Assembly (NCBI GenBank): GCA_963978905.1
Contig: OZ022258.1
Span: 25,362,716 to 25,426,715 of the forward strand
Direction: 5' to 3'
Length of the DNA: 64,000 nt
From: Trichostrongylus colubriformis
Lineage: Eukaryota > Nematoda > Chromadorea > Rhabditida > Trichostrongylidae
Under the pieces are notes generated by a model. That model searched no databases and was not told the origin of the DNA. It saw nothing but the letters and a program-made list of their open reading frames with translations. Positions within the stretch are counted from its first letter, which is position 1. Each line of letters begins with the position of its first letter. Of the stretch, positions 30,455 to 44,800 are shown in pieces. Made by a program: the position numbers and the translations under genes.

Positions 30455-32512
30455 CAACAAAGATAGCAAGGCACTGGTCGCGCGCGGTGACCCAACTTGA
30501 TTGTCCTGTAGTACACGAGTCGGCAAAGTAAGGTCTTCCAGGAATAGCTCTTTCATCAAATTTAAACTTTTTGCATACACGTGGTTTCCAGTAACATAAC
30601 ATTTCATTTAAAAAGATAAGAATTGCATTTTTCATGCCGATGCCTCGGAGGAGACATTAGCTTGAAAGTTAATGTTATCTCTTACTCGTTGGAAAAATTC
30701 AGAGCATATGAGTGACCGATCTAGAAAAGCTTAGGAAACTTCTTCGTTCATCGCTATTAACTCCGACGCGACCTCCGTGAGTTTTTCGTGACTGCGGCAA
30801 AACACGCTCGATGCGGTCGCACTCCATGCAACGCTCGACACGGAACTTTGTTGTGAATGATGGGACAAGTTTTTATGTTCGTTTTGCTCCATCATTATGT
30901 TTTCGTGTTGGAAGTGCCTGTACCTCCCCATAGACAAGGAACGGACCCCTTTCCAACCGGATTTATGAGGTCATGGTGTTTTGAAGTATCCCAGTGACGT
31001 GATAATCCGATCTCCTCCTGATTCTTCAAGCTTGCTTTTTTTGATGTTTCAAGGAGAGTGGGGCTAGGCTTGCCCAGGCAGCCAAGAGTAAACACGATTT
31101 GGTCATTTTAATATCATTCGATATGAGGCCACAGACGGAACGAACTGCCCTTTTGACATGTAGGAACCACTGAACGCACTTTTTTCTCGGATATCTCCCC
31201 CATTTTCCCCCTTATTCTTAACTCAAAATAGGCTGATGGCATAGTAAAAGTTATAAAAGTGACGAAATAACTACACAAATATCTAGCACCCGCTAACACT
31301 GTCGCAAGGTCTCCACAAATTTCGCTTTCCACTTCTTCACCTCACTGAACTTGACCACACATCACTGATTGTCGCCGCAGTTAGGAAAACATTGCGAGGT
31401 TTCGTGGCCTTGAAAGGGAATTGGTCGAAAATCGAAAGGCGTTAGCGGACATTCTTCAATTGTACGTAACAGCTCACACATTTTTTCCACCTTTCTTTAC
31501 ATTTCACCTATTTTTTTCACTCCCTGTCTGAGGAGTAGCGTGAAACGCGGTGTTCAGATTCAATGCTTGGCTTACTTGGTTCTGTCTATAAGTTAGAGAT
31601 TATGTCCAGTATGATAGTAAATGAATATAGTGCGTGATCACCATAACGCCTCAACAGCATTTTTATGTATAAGAGAAGTGACACTGATTAGCACCTACGG
31701 CTCGCCGCTATATGGTCAATCGCCAGCTCGAACAGGAACTCAAAAAAATGGCACGGCAAACACATATGGATGCAAAGATCGAAACAACCGCAGCATGGCT
31801 GAGAACTTCAATTTTAACGAAACAAACTAAATCGGAGAAAAACCCAAAAAATATTATCGCAAAACAGACCTTGTCTCTCGCACCGTTCTGCATCACTAGC
31901 CGGTGGGGTAGATGCAGAAGGGCGAGAGCTCAGATCAGTTGAACGTCATCCTCCCTTTGCCGATAACTCCCTCTGCGGATGGATAACAGAACCACTCGCT
32001 GCGCTATAGGATCGTGATGAGACCCCAATCCGCGCTTTTTCAATGTATGTTTCGTCACACATTACTCCTTCCGCACTGGTATGCTTGTTTTCAGAGAACA
32101 TTTGTTTCCAATTCGCATTTTCTCCTTACCGCTCACGGCGCCTTTAACGATATGATCTCCATTTTTCAGGAAGTTTTTCACTGTTACGCTAAACAATTTG
32201 CGCACGAAATAACTACAATTCCCCTTTCTAGCGCACCACAACTTACATATTTCAGTGGTCAATAGTTGAGCTCTTTTTATGACTTAACATTTGTAAGCAC
32301 ATAAATAACACTCAGGCGAAATTTGGAGTTTTTGCAACCATAAATTAAGAAAGCTATTAGAAATGCCTCCCACACGATCAAAAGTATATGAGCAATTTTT
32401 AATAGTATCTTATGACACTGTACAACTTCTTAAAGCCTTGTAATATCTTGCTACCCATTACAACTTCATAGCACGTTATGTCACCTCAACAACGATTGAC
32501 GGTAACTGACCC
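30455..32512. other. Gene-free stretch
   Basis: Only short frames on both strands; no domain, RNA or long repeat recognised by eye. Confidence 0.4.
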
Positions 32513-32626
32513 TTAGGCCGCTTCCATACTTTGCGCACCGACGCCGTCACGCGCGTGCCTGCGTCACGCGCGTGACGCAGGCACGCGCGTGACGGCGTCG
32601 GTGCGGAAAGTATGGAAGCGGCCTTA
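32513..32626. repeat. 114 bp near-perfect palindrome
   Basis: The two arms of 57 bp meet at the centre GCGTCACGCGCGTGACGC with almost no mismatches. The outer ends are TTAGGCCGCTTCCATACTTT and the complement, resembling MITE family B ends. It contains repeated ACGCGCGTG strings. As single-stranded DNA or RNA it would form a very stable hairpin. Confidence 0.95.
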
Positions 32627-33903
32627 CTTGGCAGGCTCCTGTGATCAAAGCGACTGATGCTTGCGGTGCAGTAGCAACACGAATAAAATGTTGGGTTCAA
32701 AGCAATGAAAGCGGTGTGAACCATGTCTAGCAGTGGATAAGGAAGATATGTAGTTGCGACAATAATGCAGACATTGTTACCACTAGAGCCGAAAGGCGCC
32801 TCTTGCTCCACGCTCCTCATGTTTCCACAATTTTTGCATTTATTCTCTAATTTTGCTGGCAGTGTATTTCACTCACTTTCAATGAAGACTACAAAACCCA
32901 TTAGGTAAAACTGAAGGGTTGGTAGCGCTTGGAGTAAATCCAGAGACTGACGAGCTGAGGGTAAGCGAATCCATCGGAGACAGATTCTCAGCTACAGTTG
33001 ACGTTCCCACTTTCGCTCCACCGTTCCATCGTCGCAATGAACCAGCTATTCTTCCTACGGTCACGGCTACGAACATGCCTTTGCGCCCACGTATCTCATT
33101 TCTTGCAGTTTCTTCATATTGTTTCACACATCACGCAAATCACTTTGTCACCTGCTTTTTTGGCCTTCCATTCTCATATAACTGGTTCACCCACAAAAAA
33201 GAAGCCGGCTGTTTTCGAATCTCCTGCCATGCCTTTCTTCTTTAAAGGTGGCGCAACATTCTCGCTGTGCCTCTGTTGCTCTGCCTGCCTTTCTCTCTTG
33301 GCTCTTGAACCTTTCAAAGCCTACTCACACATTTCATACTGGTTTTTATAGCGGTCAAATTATGGTATTAATTATGAACGCTTTACGCCCTCTTGTCTCC
33401 CTCGAGTTTTGCCATTTTCGTGAGTGATCGTTCCTTTAAAACCGGTCCTGCTCTCTTATGAGGCCAGTGTTTATCGGTGAGTTCTGAACTGAGCACTCGC
33501 CTGAAGCCTTCCGAATATCCACTGGAGCATTCCATACAAATTTTGATTTTTTTCTCTTCTGTATTCAGTCGGAGAAGGATTTCAGCGTTAATCAATCCTT
33601 TCGATCCGTTAATCAATCTACAATTTCTGCTGCGAGCATCATCCGATGTTTGCACTCTCCGCCCAATGTAGGCGGATCTTTGTTCATTTTAAGATAGCTT
33701 GGACATTAGCCATACAAACCAATATTCCCAATTTCTATGCTGCTGCTAGTTTCTATGCCGCGTTGTGAAGTTTTGTAGTAAGGACCGCCCATTCGGGGTG
33801 TGCTCCCCTCATCGCGCCCGAATCTCCTTCATGCCTTCCAGAAACTCACTGCTGACCTTAGTACAACTTTTCCCACGTTTGAACCATTCCGAAACCGAAC
33901 TTA
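32627..33903. other. Gene-free stretch
   Basis: Contains a plus-strand open frame of 108 codons (32919-33245) with no recognisable domain, and a minus-strand frame of 90 codons (33383-33655), also unrecognised. Neither has clear splice partners. Confidence 0.35.
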
Positions 33904-34940
33904 TTGGGTCATTCCATAAGTAATGTCGTTTTTTTTCAAGCATAAAATTTTCCTATGACATTACAAGTTTTTGCTGCATGTCATATATCATTCGGAAGAG
34001 GTTTTCCTGCTCTACAAAATGACATGTTCAGTTTCTTAGTTCGCCAGAATGGGGCCGACATTTAGGCTTGCGAAGAGGTAGGTCCAGCCGACAAAAATTG
34101 GCCAAACCGGCAATCAATTGAAACACTATATTTTACTTGAGGAAAACTAACCAATTATGTGTTCCGTACTTAGTTCTGACCTCTTCTACAATTTCCAATA
34201 TTTAGTTGATCAAGAAGTCGTGTCGTTCTTTTTCTAAAATTTCTTTTTCGAAAGCACCCACACTTATTCAAAATGAATTTTTTTCTTTGAAACTCCTTGC
34301 TTAGAGTTGTTTTATGAACCAACTCGAAGAACTTTTTCTGCAGTATCGAAAACACCTTTCTAGTTTGTTTTGGCTGCGATTCGGATTGAGTTCTAATATC
34401 ATGTGATAGGAGTCCAGTAGACATTTTTCACATTTTATTTTTTCCATGAGAAAGTTAAGGAATCCAGTCAATAGTATTTCGCTGTTTCTACCCACCACCT
34501 CTTCTAAACATTTCACCACTCTTTCAATTGATTGGTTGAGAAAAATTTCTTGCCTTGGTTCGAAAAAATCGTCTAAAATCACCGAGTTGTGGCGGAAAAA
34601 CTAAGTGTGAAAAAAGAGGCACCTGACTTTCCAAGTAACCGGTTGGTGGAACTTGCAGAAGAGGTTGGGGCTAAGTACGGAACACATGAGTGATTAGTTT
34701 TCCTCAAGTAAAATATAGTGTTTTAATTGATTGCCGGTTGGGCCAATTTTTGTCTGCCGGACCTCCTTCTTCGCCAGCCTGAATGTCGGCGCCATTCTAA
34801 CAAACTCAAAAATCGAACATACTATTTTGTAGAACAGAAAATTCGCTTTCGAATGATGTGTGAGATGTTGCAAAACGTGTCATTTTATGGCAAAAATTTT
34901 TGCCTGAAAAAAAAACGACATTACTTATGGAATGACCCAA
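33904..34940. mobile_element. Mariner-derived fold-back element with about 270-290 bp arms
   Basis: The outer ends TTGGGTCATTCCATAAGTAATGTCG and their complement are mariner-type terminal repeats, flanked on both sides by TA (33902-33903 and 34941-34942), a target-site duplication. The inverted similarity continues for about 270-290 bp inward (for example TCAAGTAAAATATAGTGTTT and CCGTACTTAG). The middle encodes, on the minus strand (about 34582-34440), a mariner transposase C-terminal-like run (LDDFFEPRQEIFLNQSIERV). The catalytic core is absent. Confidence 0.85.
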
Positions 34941-35624
34941 TACAATTTCAGGTCTGAGGACACAAAGTTTCAGCGCACGCTCCGCCCACGGTGGGCGGAG
35001 CCTAACCTGGTTCATTTGTGCTCCTTACTTCTTGTCCCACGCCCTACCCATCCCAAACTTGCGCCCATCTGCACAAGCTGTTTCTCATGTAACGTCTAAT
35101 TTAGTGACAGAAGGACGGAGGGATGTACTGACAGGAAGCATTTTATATATAGAAAGGGTATACGTGTATGTGTTCTGTGGTGCGGAATACATGTGAAGTA
35201 GATGGAAAAGTGAAGTAAGATTGAAAACCACCAAACATTTATGCACTGTTGGCCTAGTTAATTAATGGCTCGTTCAATAGAAAGGGAATTGATTGCTGTC
35301 ACCGAGCTGATATTTCTACCAGTGGTCACAGCGAATTTATTGGTGAGTGGCTCTATGACGCTCACCGCACAGCTATCAAATCCTTGTTAGACTTTCTATG
35401 CCGTTTCTTCTTTTACTGTTTTGAGAACAAGAATGAATTGTTGAAGGAAGTTGCCTGTTGCAGGGCTTCGGTTGCACCTCTTTGTATAGGAATCATGCAC
35501 TTACATTATCGCTCATTCGTAACTATTTACTTTTCTCTATTATTTCTATATTCGTGAAGTTCTCTAACGACCAATGCTCACTGTGTAGTTACATACACTA
35601 ATCTTAAAGTGGATCGTCGTAGTG
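34941..35624. other. Intergenic DNA upstream of the transporter gene
   Basis: No gene recognised. It probably includes promoter sequence for the sugar-transporter gene, but no element is distinct by eye. Confidence 0.4.
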
Positions 35625-35800
35625 AAGCCGCGTTCATACTTCGCGTCGGTAGGGCGTGTCTGCGTTCGCAGGCAGCGAGGCAGAGTGGCACGGGGAGGTG
35701 CGGAGACGGCGCAGGCAACGAGACAATGTGGCACAAGCGGAGACACAGAGACACACAGCCACGCCCTGCCTTCGGCACCGCAAAGTATGAACACGGCCTA
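35625..35800. mobile_element. MITE family B, copy 2
   Basis: Ends AAGCCGCGTTCATACTTCGCG and TTAGGCCGTGTTCATACTTTGCGG (read inward). Interior clearly homologous to the copy at 30275-30454. It lies about 50 bp before the start codon of the sugar-transporter gene. Confidence 0.85.
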
Positions 35801-35837
35801 ATGGGTGCACGATCTCACGCTTTAGTATTGTTTTACG

Positions 35838-35852
35838 CTTTTTCAGAGAATG
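35838..35852 (+). promoter_or_regulatory. Likely trans-splice acceptor and start of the transporter gene
   Basis: CTTTTTCAG followed by AGA and then ATG at 35850. A strong acceptor three bases before a start codon, with no convincing upstream exon, is the classic nematode spliced-leader arrangement. Confidence 0.6.
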
Positions 35853-38800
35853 AGGGTTTCACCAATTGGGAACACCGGCAAAATCGCTGGTAAAGGTGAT
35901 CGCTTTCTTCGCTTCCTTTTTTCATTCGAACAAATCGTAGTCTTTTTGTCAGTTTCGTACAACAATCCCATAAGATTTCTTCTAGATTCTTGAGAAAAAA
36001 TAAAAAAAAACTTTGATGCTTTCATGGGATTTATAATCAGTAGATTCAGACACAACATCTCGATTGACTGCTCGTGTGGTAGTCACGGCGATATTATCGG
36101 TACTTGGTGGTGGTTTCCATTTCGGATTCCAAATTTCCATCATCAATCCAATGGCTCAAATACTTCAAAGCTTTCTCCTTGAAAACTTCGAAGGGTTGGT
36201 TTCCATCTATTCTTGCATTGACATACTGTCTTTTCACGATTTCCGATTTCAATGGCCTTCGACTTATTCGAAGCTAAGGATTGACTTTCTTTTTGTGGAC
36301 GCTTTTTCCTCTTACAACTAGAACAATTTTCGTGAAAACAAATGTAACTTGTAGGAGCTACTCGGTAGAACTGACAGAATCTGATTTGACGTTGGTATGG
36401 TCGACAATCGCCGGTTCACTTTTTATTGGAGCAGCATTTGGAGCGTATATCATGTCGAAGATTCTGGAGCTATATGGTCCCAAACGTGGAATTCTCTACT
36501 CAGCTTTGGTGAGTCCCAGTTTGGTAACTGTTTGGTAGTTAGGTTGTTAGGTGGCAATGGCACTATTGCGGCAACATGTTGACACTGACTGTGAGTGAGT
36601 AGGAATGGAGGTGGTATCAAATAGTGAGAAACAGAGACGCGTTTGGACCGACAACAGAGAGGGACCTAAAGCTGAGTCTACGTGCGCTCATGAATGCTGA
36701 GCTGATCCCCTGCTGCTATGACCTTGTACCAGAGGAAAACTATGTAGAAAATTTTCTTGAGTTAGTATATCGGACTTTCGTGTTACGATAAAACAACCGC
36801 CGTGAACAGTCCTGCACAGGTTATCCGATCATAGGTTGAGTTCACTAAGAATCTCAGGCGAGGAAAACTGTATGTGCATTGACACATTGACTAAGCAGAG
36901 GTGGGGTGTTTCGCGTCGTCCTTTATGAGAAATATCTACATGTTGTTCCCCAGTAACATAGTTTGTGAAGATTGTTCGAACTGTGTAGGATCATACGGAG
37001 TATACTCCATTTCGGAGCGCCTGATAGGGCGTGGCCTACGGACATGGGTGAGGAGCGGGAGTGAGAGTGTGTGACAAGAGTGAAAGCGTGTGGCGGAGTG
37101 AGAAAGTTTCATACACTCTCACCCAATTCCGTAGGCCACGCCCTATCAGGCGCTCCGAAATGGACTGTGGCAGCGTCTGCGCTACTCAGCCCGCGACCAG
37201 TTCGCAGCGGAACCAGCAAGGCTTTTGCCGCGGGCGGCGACACAACCCGCGTGACGCGAGTTCCGTCGCACACCCTATAGAACTTATTGTTGGTATCGAG
37301 GGAAAGAATTGTACCAGGAAGGCAAGTCATAGCTGCGTCCCCTTGACTGCAGAGAGGAGCTCGAAATAGGGCAAATAAAATTATGAACTTCTACCTTTAA
37401 GCCACCAAGAGTTATATGGAACTTGAATCTTCTGTGTTTCAGGTACTTCTGTTTTCAACACCTCTGGCTGGTATCTCACACCTGACTTCATCTCCGGTAC
37501 TGTTTGTGCTTTCGCGCCTGTTCTCCGGGATCGGAGTCGGTATGGGAACCACCGCACAAGGAGTATTTTTGGCTGAAATTAGCCCAGGTAAGGCATGAAA
37601 TTTTAAGCTTTTCCACTTTATCGAAGGTCGCCCCCATGGCTACACCTTGAACTAAAAGGGATTCTCTATACTTAGCTGCACATATGCTTTTACGTGTTGC
37701 AAATCTGTAAAGTTTCAGTGGCTTATCGAGGTGTTATTGGCTCATTCGGTGGTTTTTCGACGAATATTGGCTTCATCTTTGCTAGTTCGCTCGGTCTTCC
37801 CGACGTGTTTGGCACTAAAACCTCGTGGCCATACGCTTTCTACATTGAGGCGCTGCCCTGTTTGGTAAGGCTCGGCTCGTCTTTTGAGCTTTTGCGTTTT
37901 TTAGCCTCTCATTCCTCGAAACGCAGCTGGTGGCTTTTCGAACATTTCTCTGAAAAGTAGCATGATCGATAATTTGGTTGCTTAATGAAAAATGAAAGTA
38001 GATTTGCTTACAATTAGTGCGGCAGTAGAGAAGAAAATGAACTGGCAGCAGTGAAGAAGAACGACGTGGGATCGCTGGAGAGACGTGCTCAATGAGGATC
38101 GATCGATGTTGAGCGGATCTGCGATACGTGCCATTGGTGCACTAATGACTGCTGTGTTGCCTTTGAGAGGATCCTGCACGCGAAGAATAGGTGCACGCCT
38201 GGAGCCTTGTCGAAAAGATTTAAACCTGTCCCTCACTTGACTTCTCCCCTCTCCCTCGGACAATTATAGTGAGCATATTAATTCTTCTTGAACATCCAAG
38301 TGATCGCTACTGCTGCCTTCAGGGCGTTTTATTTCATAGCTATTACAAGTTAATTCAGATCTTAATAATCGTGAACGTTTGCTGGTTTTGTGACAGCCCT
38401 GTCTATCTCCTGCGTAGCGGCAAAGAAAGTCTGACCTATCAGTCACTAACTGCGTACTGCGGCCGCCAGGCAGCACCTTATGAAATGGATCGTGTAGTCA
38501 GTGAAGTGAAGGCGTACTGCACGAACGCCGACGTCATTTGGAACAGGTAAGAAAGTGAAACTATCCTGTAAATGGTTATTAATTTGTCACAAAATGAAAC
38601 TCATAGGGAAAAAACAATAGACAGAATGAGGAGATACATCAGGAGAGAATGCACGAAATCATAACAATAACAGGATCAAGTTTATATGAACAAAGCATTT
38701 CCTGCAAACGTGTGAGAAGAACTTCATCCCTTTCTTTACAGCACAAAACAATAATGAAGGCTCAGAGCATGAAACGCTGTTCGATCTCTTTTTCGTTCCT

Positions 38801-41800
38801 TGATCGGACTTTCAATATATGCCCATCGACGCGATGCAACCCTCTCTTTCACCTGAAATAAATTGGCACGAGCGCTGTCTGAGAGAATGACATTTCAAAC
38901 CTAAGTTGAGTGGTACGTTTTGAATACGGGAAGCATGGTGTTTCCAAAGGGAAGTGAAAGATGCCGAGTACTTGTTTACGGCAAAATACTCTATGCTCTC
39001 ATTCGATCATTATCATAGAATCGCTTTTAATTGAACTGCTGTATTGAATTTTAGTATCTGTGTTTTAAGTAAATATTGTCTCTAAAAAATCAAACTCGGC
39101 CTCAAGCTCACAGATGAAGCTTATTTGGACAAGCCCTAGTTCTTCCCTGGTTGTAACACCTTTGAAAGCTCAGAAAGGAACGTTCAAACAATCCGTGGCA
39201 TTGCTCTAATCTCACCTAAAATACGGATCGCAACTATCAGAGACAACCGTGTTCCCATTGACAGTGAAGTCGCACAACATCCAGCAGATCATCGAAAACA
39301 CATTTGAATCTCACCTTTTTCAGGGCAGCCCGACGAGCCTTATGCCTATCTCTGACGCTGAACATCGTCGTTTCTTTTAGGTGAGAAGGCAGCCATGGTA
39401 CTGCCCTGCTAAGATTTGTCCATAGTTGTCCATATTTGTCCATAGACAAATACCAGTTCAACTCATATTATTTTCGGCCTGATTCATTGAATTTTAAGCG
39501 GAATCACTGCTGTTTCATTCTTTGGAACGTTTCTCCTGCAATCGATCGGTTTCACGGAACATGGCGCCTCGTTGGCCAACTGCTTTTCGGGACTATCTGG
39601 TACACTGGGCGCAATTTTGAGTACAATCACAGTTGATCGAGTCAGTTGCAGAACCTTCGTTGATATTTTCTAGCTGTGGTTTCCATGGTCTTATCTATTT
39701 TATTTTATTTATAGGTGGGCAAAGACGGGTTCGGTTGACTGAAGTAGGCTACCTACCTTATGACCGACACAAACCTAAATTCATTCAGTTCAGCTTGGTC
39801 GTCGAGTGATGGTACTTGGCTCGCTGGTGTTTCTAGCCGCTGTGAACACCTCTATGATGTTGCTGGCGTATTATTTCAACACTACGAAAGAGTCGTGGGT
39901 TGGCTGGGGGTTCCTCCTCCTGTTCGTCGCTTTTCTGTTTGTCTTCAGGTACGGAAATGTTATCGTCTGCTCGGTTATTAACATAAAGTGGAAGTTACCG
40001 AAAATGGGAATACTGGAGAGTGAAGTGAATCGTTTAAGTGAGCCATGCCTTTTCAGCGCCGGGATTGGACCAACGGCTTGGTTCCTTGGCGCCGAGTTGG
40101 CTCCAGCAGGTTGTCGGGCCAGGATGCAATCCATGAGCGTCGCTGCACAGTGAGTTGTTGGTATAAATGGATTAGGATTTCCATTCTAATCGTGACCTCA
40201 GTGTTGATGCCAAAAACCCAAGGAACACATTTTTCCCTTGACCTCAGTGTTGATGCCAAAGACCCAAAGAACACATTTTTTCCTATTTCCTCTAGCTTCA
40301 GAGCATACATATCTCCCTTTTTCCATCTCTTTCCGTAGATCAGATATGTAGGCAGACTCGGGTAGTTGCTGTGGAACCAAAAGCAAGGAGCATTTTAGAA
40401 GTTAGAACGTGGTTCCTGCCATAACGATGAAAAGAAGGTAGGAATCAAAGTAGAGATATCATGTAACTGTGTATGGCATTTAACCGCGCTTATGTACCTC
40501 TATAGAGATATCAGAGTGATAAGAACTGAGTGTGTAGCCCTAAAAAACATCACGATGAAATGAAGGCTATGTTGGGATTCTGTCATGGCGTGCGGCGCTT
40601 GCGCGCGAGATAACTGCAGTCGATGGGAAGTGCACATACTTGCGTGGAAAGTGCGACGACCTTGCCTTATGCCTATTTACATATTTCTCTGCTGAATTGA
40701 GTTTGTTTCCATTCTGTTTCTATTTAACAAGTTTGGCTATCGCACACTACTGCGCGAATAACACTATAAAATTATGCAATGAGAAAATGGTCGATGTTGA
40801 CTATTTGCCGAGCGTCTACTTTCTACATATAGGACATAGATATTAGAGGTAAATATCACCGCTGAGGAACAGTCGGTAGCAATTTGTCCATTTGCTGAGC
40901 ATCTGCTTCCTACATATTGGTGGTAGATCCATATGCCAGTTATCAATGCTTATCGTTTTTGTGAACATGCACCACTATTATTTCACATAGCCTAACGGTC
41001 GATACTAAGTATTGTTGCTGGCATAGCATAAGAGAATGAATCGCTTGCTTTGCTGTTACAAATCTAGATCGTGTCTTGATCATCCATGCAGACAGCATTG
41101 TCAAAAAGTATGCATCATCGTTAGGAACGCTAGCAATTTAGCGGTCGATACATCTACAGCAGATATCAGAACATAAAGAAATCTGTTCTCCAATGGCACT
41201 GAGCATCAGACGCATTTACTACAGCAGTCGCATAGTAGTAGTAAGCGGTGTACTGGATTTCATCCCTTTGCCACTTCCTGATTGCTCTTATCAGACCTTG
41301 CAACCCTTTATCAGTTACGAAAAGTCACCGTCAAGGTCCACGTACCCTGTAATGCCTTTGAGTTTTAACATTCCACTGTCAGACAGAAGAGCGAAACGGA
41401 CTTGGCGGCATTTGCCTTTTCACGCTCCTTATCGAAACTTATCAACTTTTATCAGTTTGGATCACTCAAAAACACCTAGGAGTGTCGGCTCTTTAGGATC
41501 GGCCCGAAAGGTGGGACAAACATGGCGACATTCGCCTTTCGAGGCTCCTTATCGGCACTTATCAGCTGCTATCACTTTTGATCCACCACCGCTGTAGTCC
41601 TCTTACCACCCCCTATATTACTTGGAAATCCAGGGTCCCAGCTTCGCTGCGACGCGAGATATGTATTTCCCGCCCTCGCCTTTCAAGGCTCCTTATCAGC
41701 CCTTATCATTGCTATCACTTTCGTTCCCTCACCAATGATGCCTTCTTTCCACCCACTATAGCACTTTAATAATTCAGGGTCCCAGCTTTACTGCGGTGCG

Positions 41801-44800
41801 ACTTATGAATTTCCGGTCAAACACACACAAGCACACGCGCACACACACCAACAGACACACTTAGCCGATTATATAAAGTAGGATTGGGCAAGACTCAAGC
41901 TTTTTAGCGATTGTTAATGCGTTTTGCATTCATTCGCTAAGTCATTTTTGGGTGCTGATGTAGTTGGGGGGGGGGGGGGGGGGAGTGTGTACCCTTACTT
42001 CAGAATGCCGCACTGCGGCATGTCACAAGCGAAGCAATGCGGACGAGCTAAAGGAGCTATGTTGTTGGGTCCCGAAGCGATTAGAAGTCAACTGCGTATC
42101 GCATCCCTAGCATTACGTTGTAATCGTTCCGAGACCCAACTACCGCGACACACACTGTGTCGCACGCCGCTCGTCGTCGTGCGGCATCATGAAGCAAGGG
42201 TACACACCCTTGGGGGGAGGGGGGATGGGGGCACCGCAATGCGCTCTGCGTCTCTAACGCGGGGGTAGAGCGCAGAGAGAGATGAGACGGCGCACCAACA
42301 CCCTCGAGTAGTGCAAGGAAGCGGCTCCGGTTTTTTTTCTTTCCTTTTATCTTTCGCTTTCTCTTCCACATTTGCTTAAAGGTACACCACGCGATAATCC
42401 AATCAGTGGCTTACTTTCGTGGAGCGAGTGTGCCCTTGGATGACTGCTCAAACTGCATCCTTGTTGCGGCTGCACGGTGCACCCTCATGGTGTTGCGCCT
42501 GCTTGGGCAAAACCGAGCCACGCCCACCCTGCTGGATCACACCCGGCCTCAGACCGACAAGTTTCCAACAAGGGCTCACGTGGAAAATGAAATTTGCTCC
42601 AAGAGATGATAATTAAATGAAACGGCCATTTTGGTATCGAAGGCAGCTTCCACATCGGAAAATCTTCCATCTAACGCCGCGTATGATTCAGCTGGGTGGG
42701 CGTGGCTCGGTTTTGTTCAAGCAGGCACAACACCGTGAGGGTGCATCGTGCAGCCGCAACAAGGATGCAATTTGAGCAATTATCCAAGGACCTAATGGCC
42801 CCACGAAAGTAAGCCACTAATTGGATTATCGCGTGGTATGCCTTTAAGCCTAAGGAGGAGAAAGGGAGGTACTTACGTAGTTGGCACTCCACTGTGTTCC
42901 GCGACCCTGCGCCTTAGTTTAGGAGGAAGCCTCCACCCCCCTGAAATTAGGCTCAAGCAAAAATGAACACTTGAGTGATAGAATCAATGACTGTAGAACG
43001 GTTTTCAGTGAGGAAAGGCAACGCGAGAGTGAGTGCTCCATCCAAACTACTGATATCTTCATGACATGCTCATGAAAGAAATCCATCTATCTATACGTCA
43101 CCCTAAAAAGGGCAATGGTGTCACGCAAAGTTAGTAGTGAGATGGCGCCGTTTTCGTGGATGCGATACTGCATGGAGATAGGCGTACTTTCGTATGATTC
43201 CTTTGAGCGTTGTGGCGTCACGCTTGTCTCTCCACGGACACCAACTTCCTTCCGTCCTGGATTCCTCGTAAAGTCAGGAGCCAATCTTTGCGAACTACCT
43301 GCCTACATTGTACTTGCGGCACACGATGTTCGTTTCGTCGACCTGCACATTGGTGTTTGTGCTGCCTAGTTGTACTACGTTGTTCGTGTAGTACTCAACA
43401 AAGGTGTCGCGGAACCATTGGCTCCACTGCACGACGGTTCTTTCGTTCACCTCCAGTGTTCGAGCCAATTCCTTCGTGGTGCCAAGATTATAGGCAGAAA
43501 GATAGCTTGCCAAGAACACCTTCCCATCGCATGCAACGATTCGAAAAATGTCTTTTTCAGATTGCCAATCTTCCTTCCATTCCGGGCTGAGCACTGTCGA
43601 AGGTTACATTCGAATTTCCATCTCCTGTCATCTCCGGGCGAAGCTCCTCGCTTTGACACCTTCCTTTCACAATTCGGGCACGGGCAAACTTTCCATGGCA
43701 GTCCTCTTTTCGGTAACCATTCGTCGAATCCTTCCTTGCTATTAGAGGCCAAGCTGTGGCCAAGTCGTAGTGAGCGTGGAATCACGCAGTGATAGCAAGT
43801 TTGCAGCAAAAGCCATGTCTTATAAACTCCCTATGGGGGACTAACTAACTATGCCAAGAAGAGCTATTGTTCGCGCCAGTGCATGGTCTCTGGATGAGAG
43901 AGTGCAGACAAGCAGAAAAGTGTGCGGGCTTTCCGCGTTCCGCCGTAACTGCGTGGCACCCTTCCCTCCCCCCCCCCCCCCCCTCCAGCTATGATATATA
44001 TGCACCCATTTTTGGTGCAACATCCTCCTTATCGGTATCATTTTATGAAAAGACTGCAAAAACAAGCACGTTTGGGTGGACCGAGTTCACAAGGTTCTTT
44101 CTATACATGAATTAGTGACTTCTTCAAGAGAAGACTGCTGTAGTAAGATGTTGGATGTGACTCATATAGAACCTAGAAAGCGAAGAAATGAGGACTAAAA
44201 TAATTAGTGATGACCAAAAATCGGCGAAAAAAAACGTACGATAGTTTTACAGAAAGCTTGCTCCGGATCTGGAATAAATACTGTAAAAATCAAGGTTGTT
44301 GTTTTTTCTGCTTTCTCTTATATTTTTCTTATGGAATGATACAAATAAGAATAATATATAGTAAGAAATGCAACGAATGCATGCAGAACGCTGTCATCAT
44401 TTTCAATTTTCTCTGCTATGCCAATCAATGCTTGAAGACAGGATAGGGGAAGCAGAGGATATGAAAGTTGAATACTCACTCAACGACGGTGAAGAGGAAA
44501 CGGAACGAAAACCCCGAGAAATGGGATCCCCTTCCCACCGCTGATTTTCGATGCGGACAACGATTATGTCAAGAGGCGTAGTCCGGATGAGTCTTCCATC
44601 GCCATGTCGTCAAGTGATGAATGCGCAAAATAAGCGTGAAGACAACACAAAAACTCAAAAGGCATCCCATTCCTAATCGTAAACGTGCGAAGTCTACAAG
44701 TGAGAAACAATGAAAAACGAAAAAAGAGAAGAAAATCTTTGCAGCCTCTAAGGGTAACTATCAGAAATCAATAACATTGAAAAATATAATGCTGCTCCGA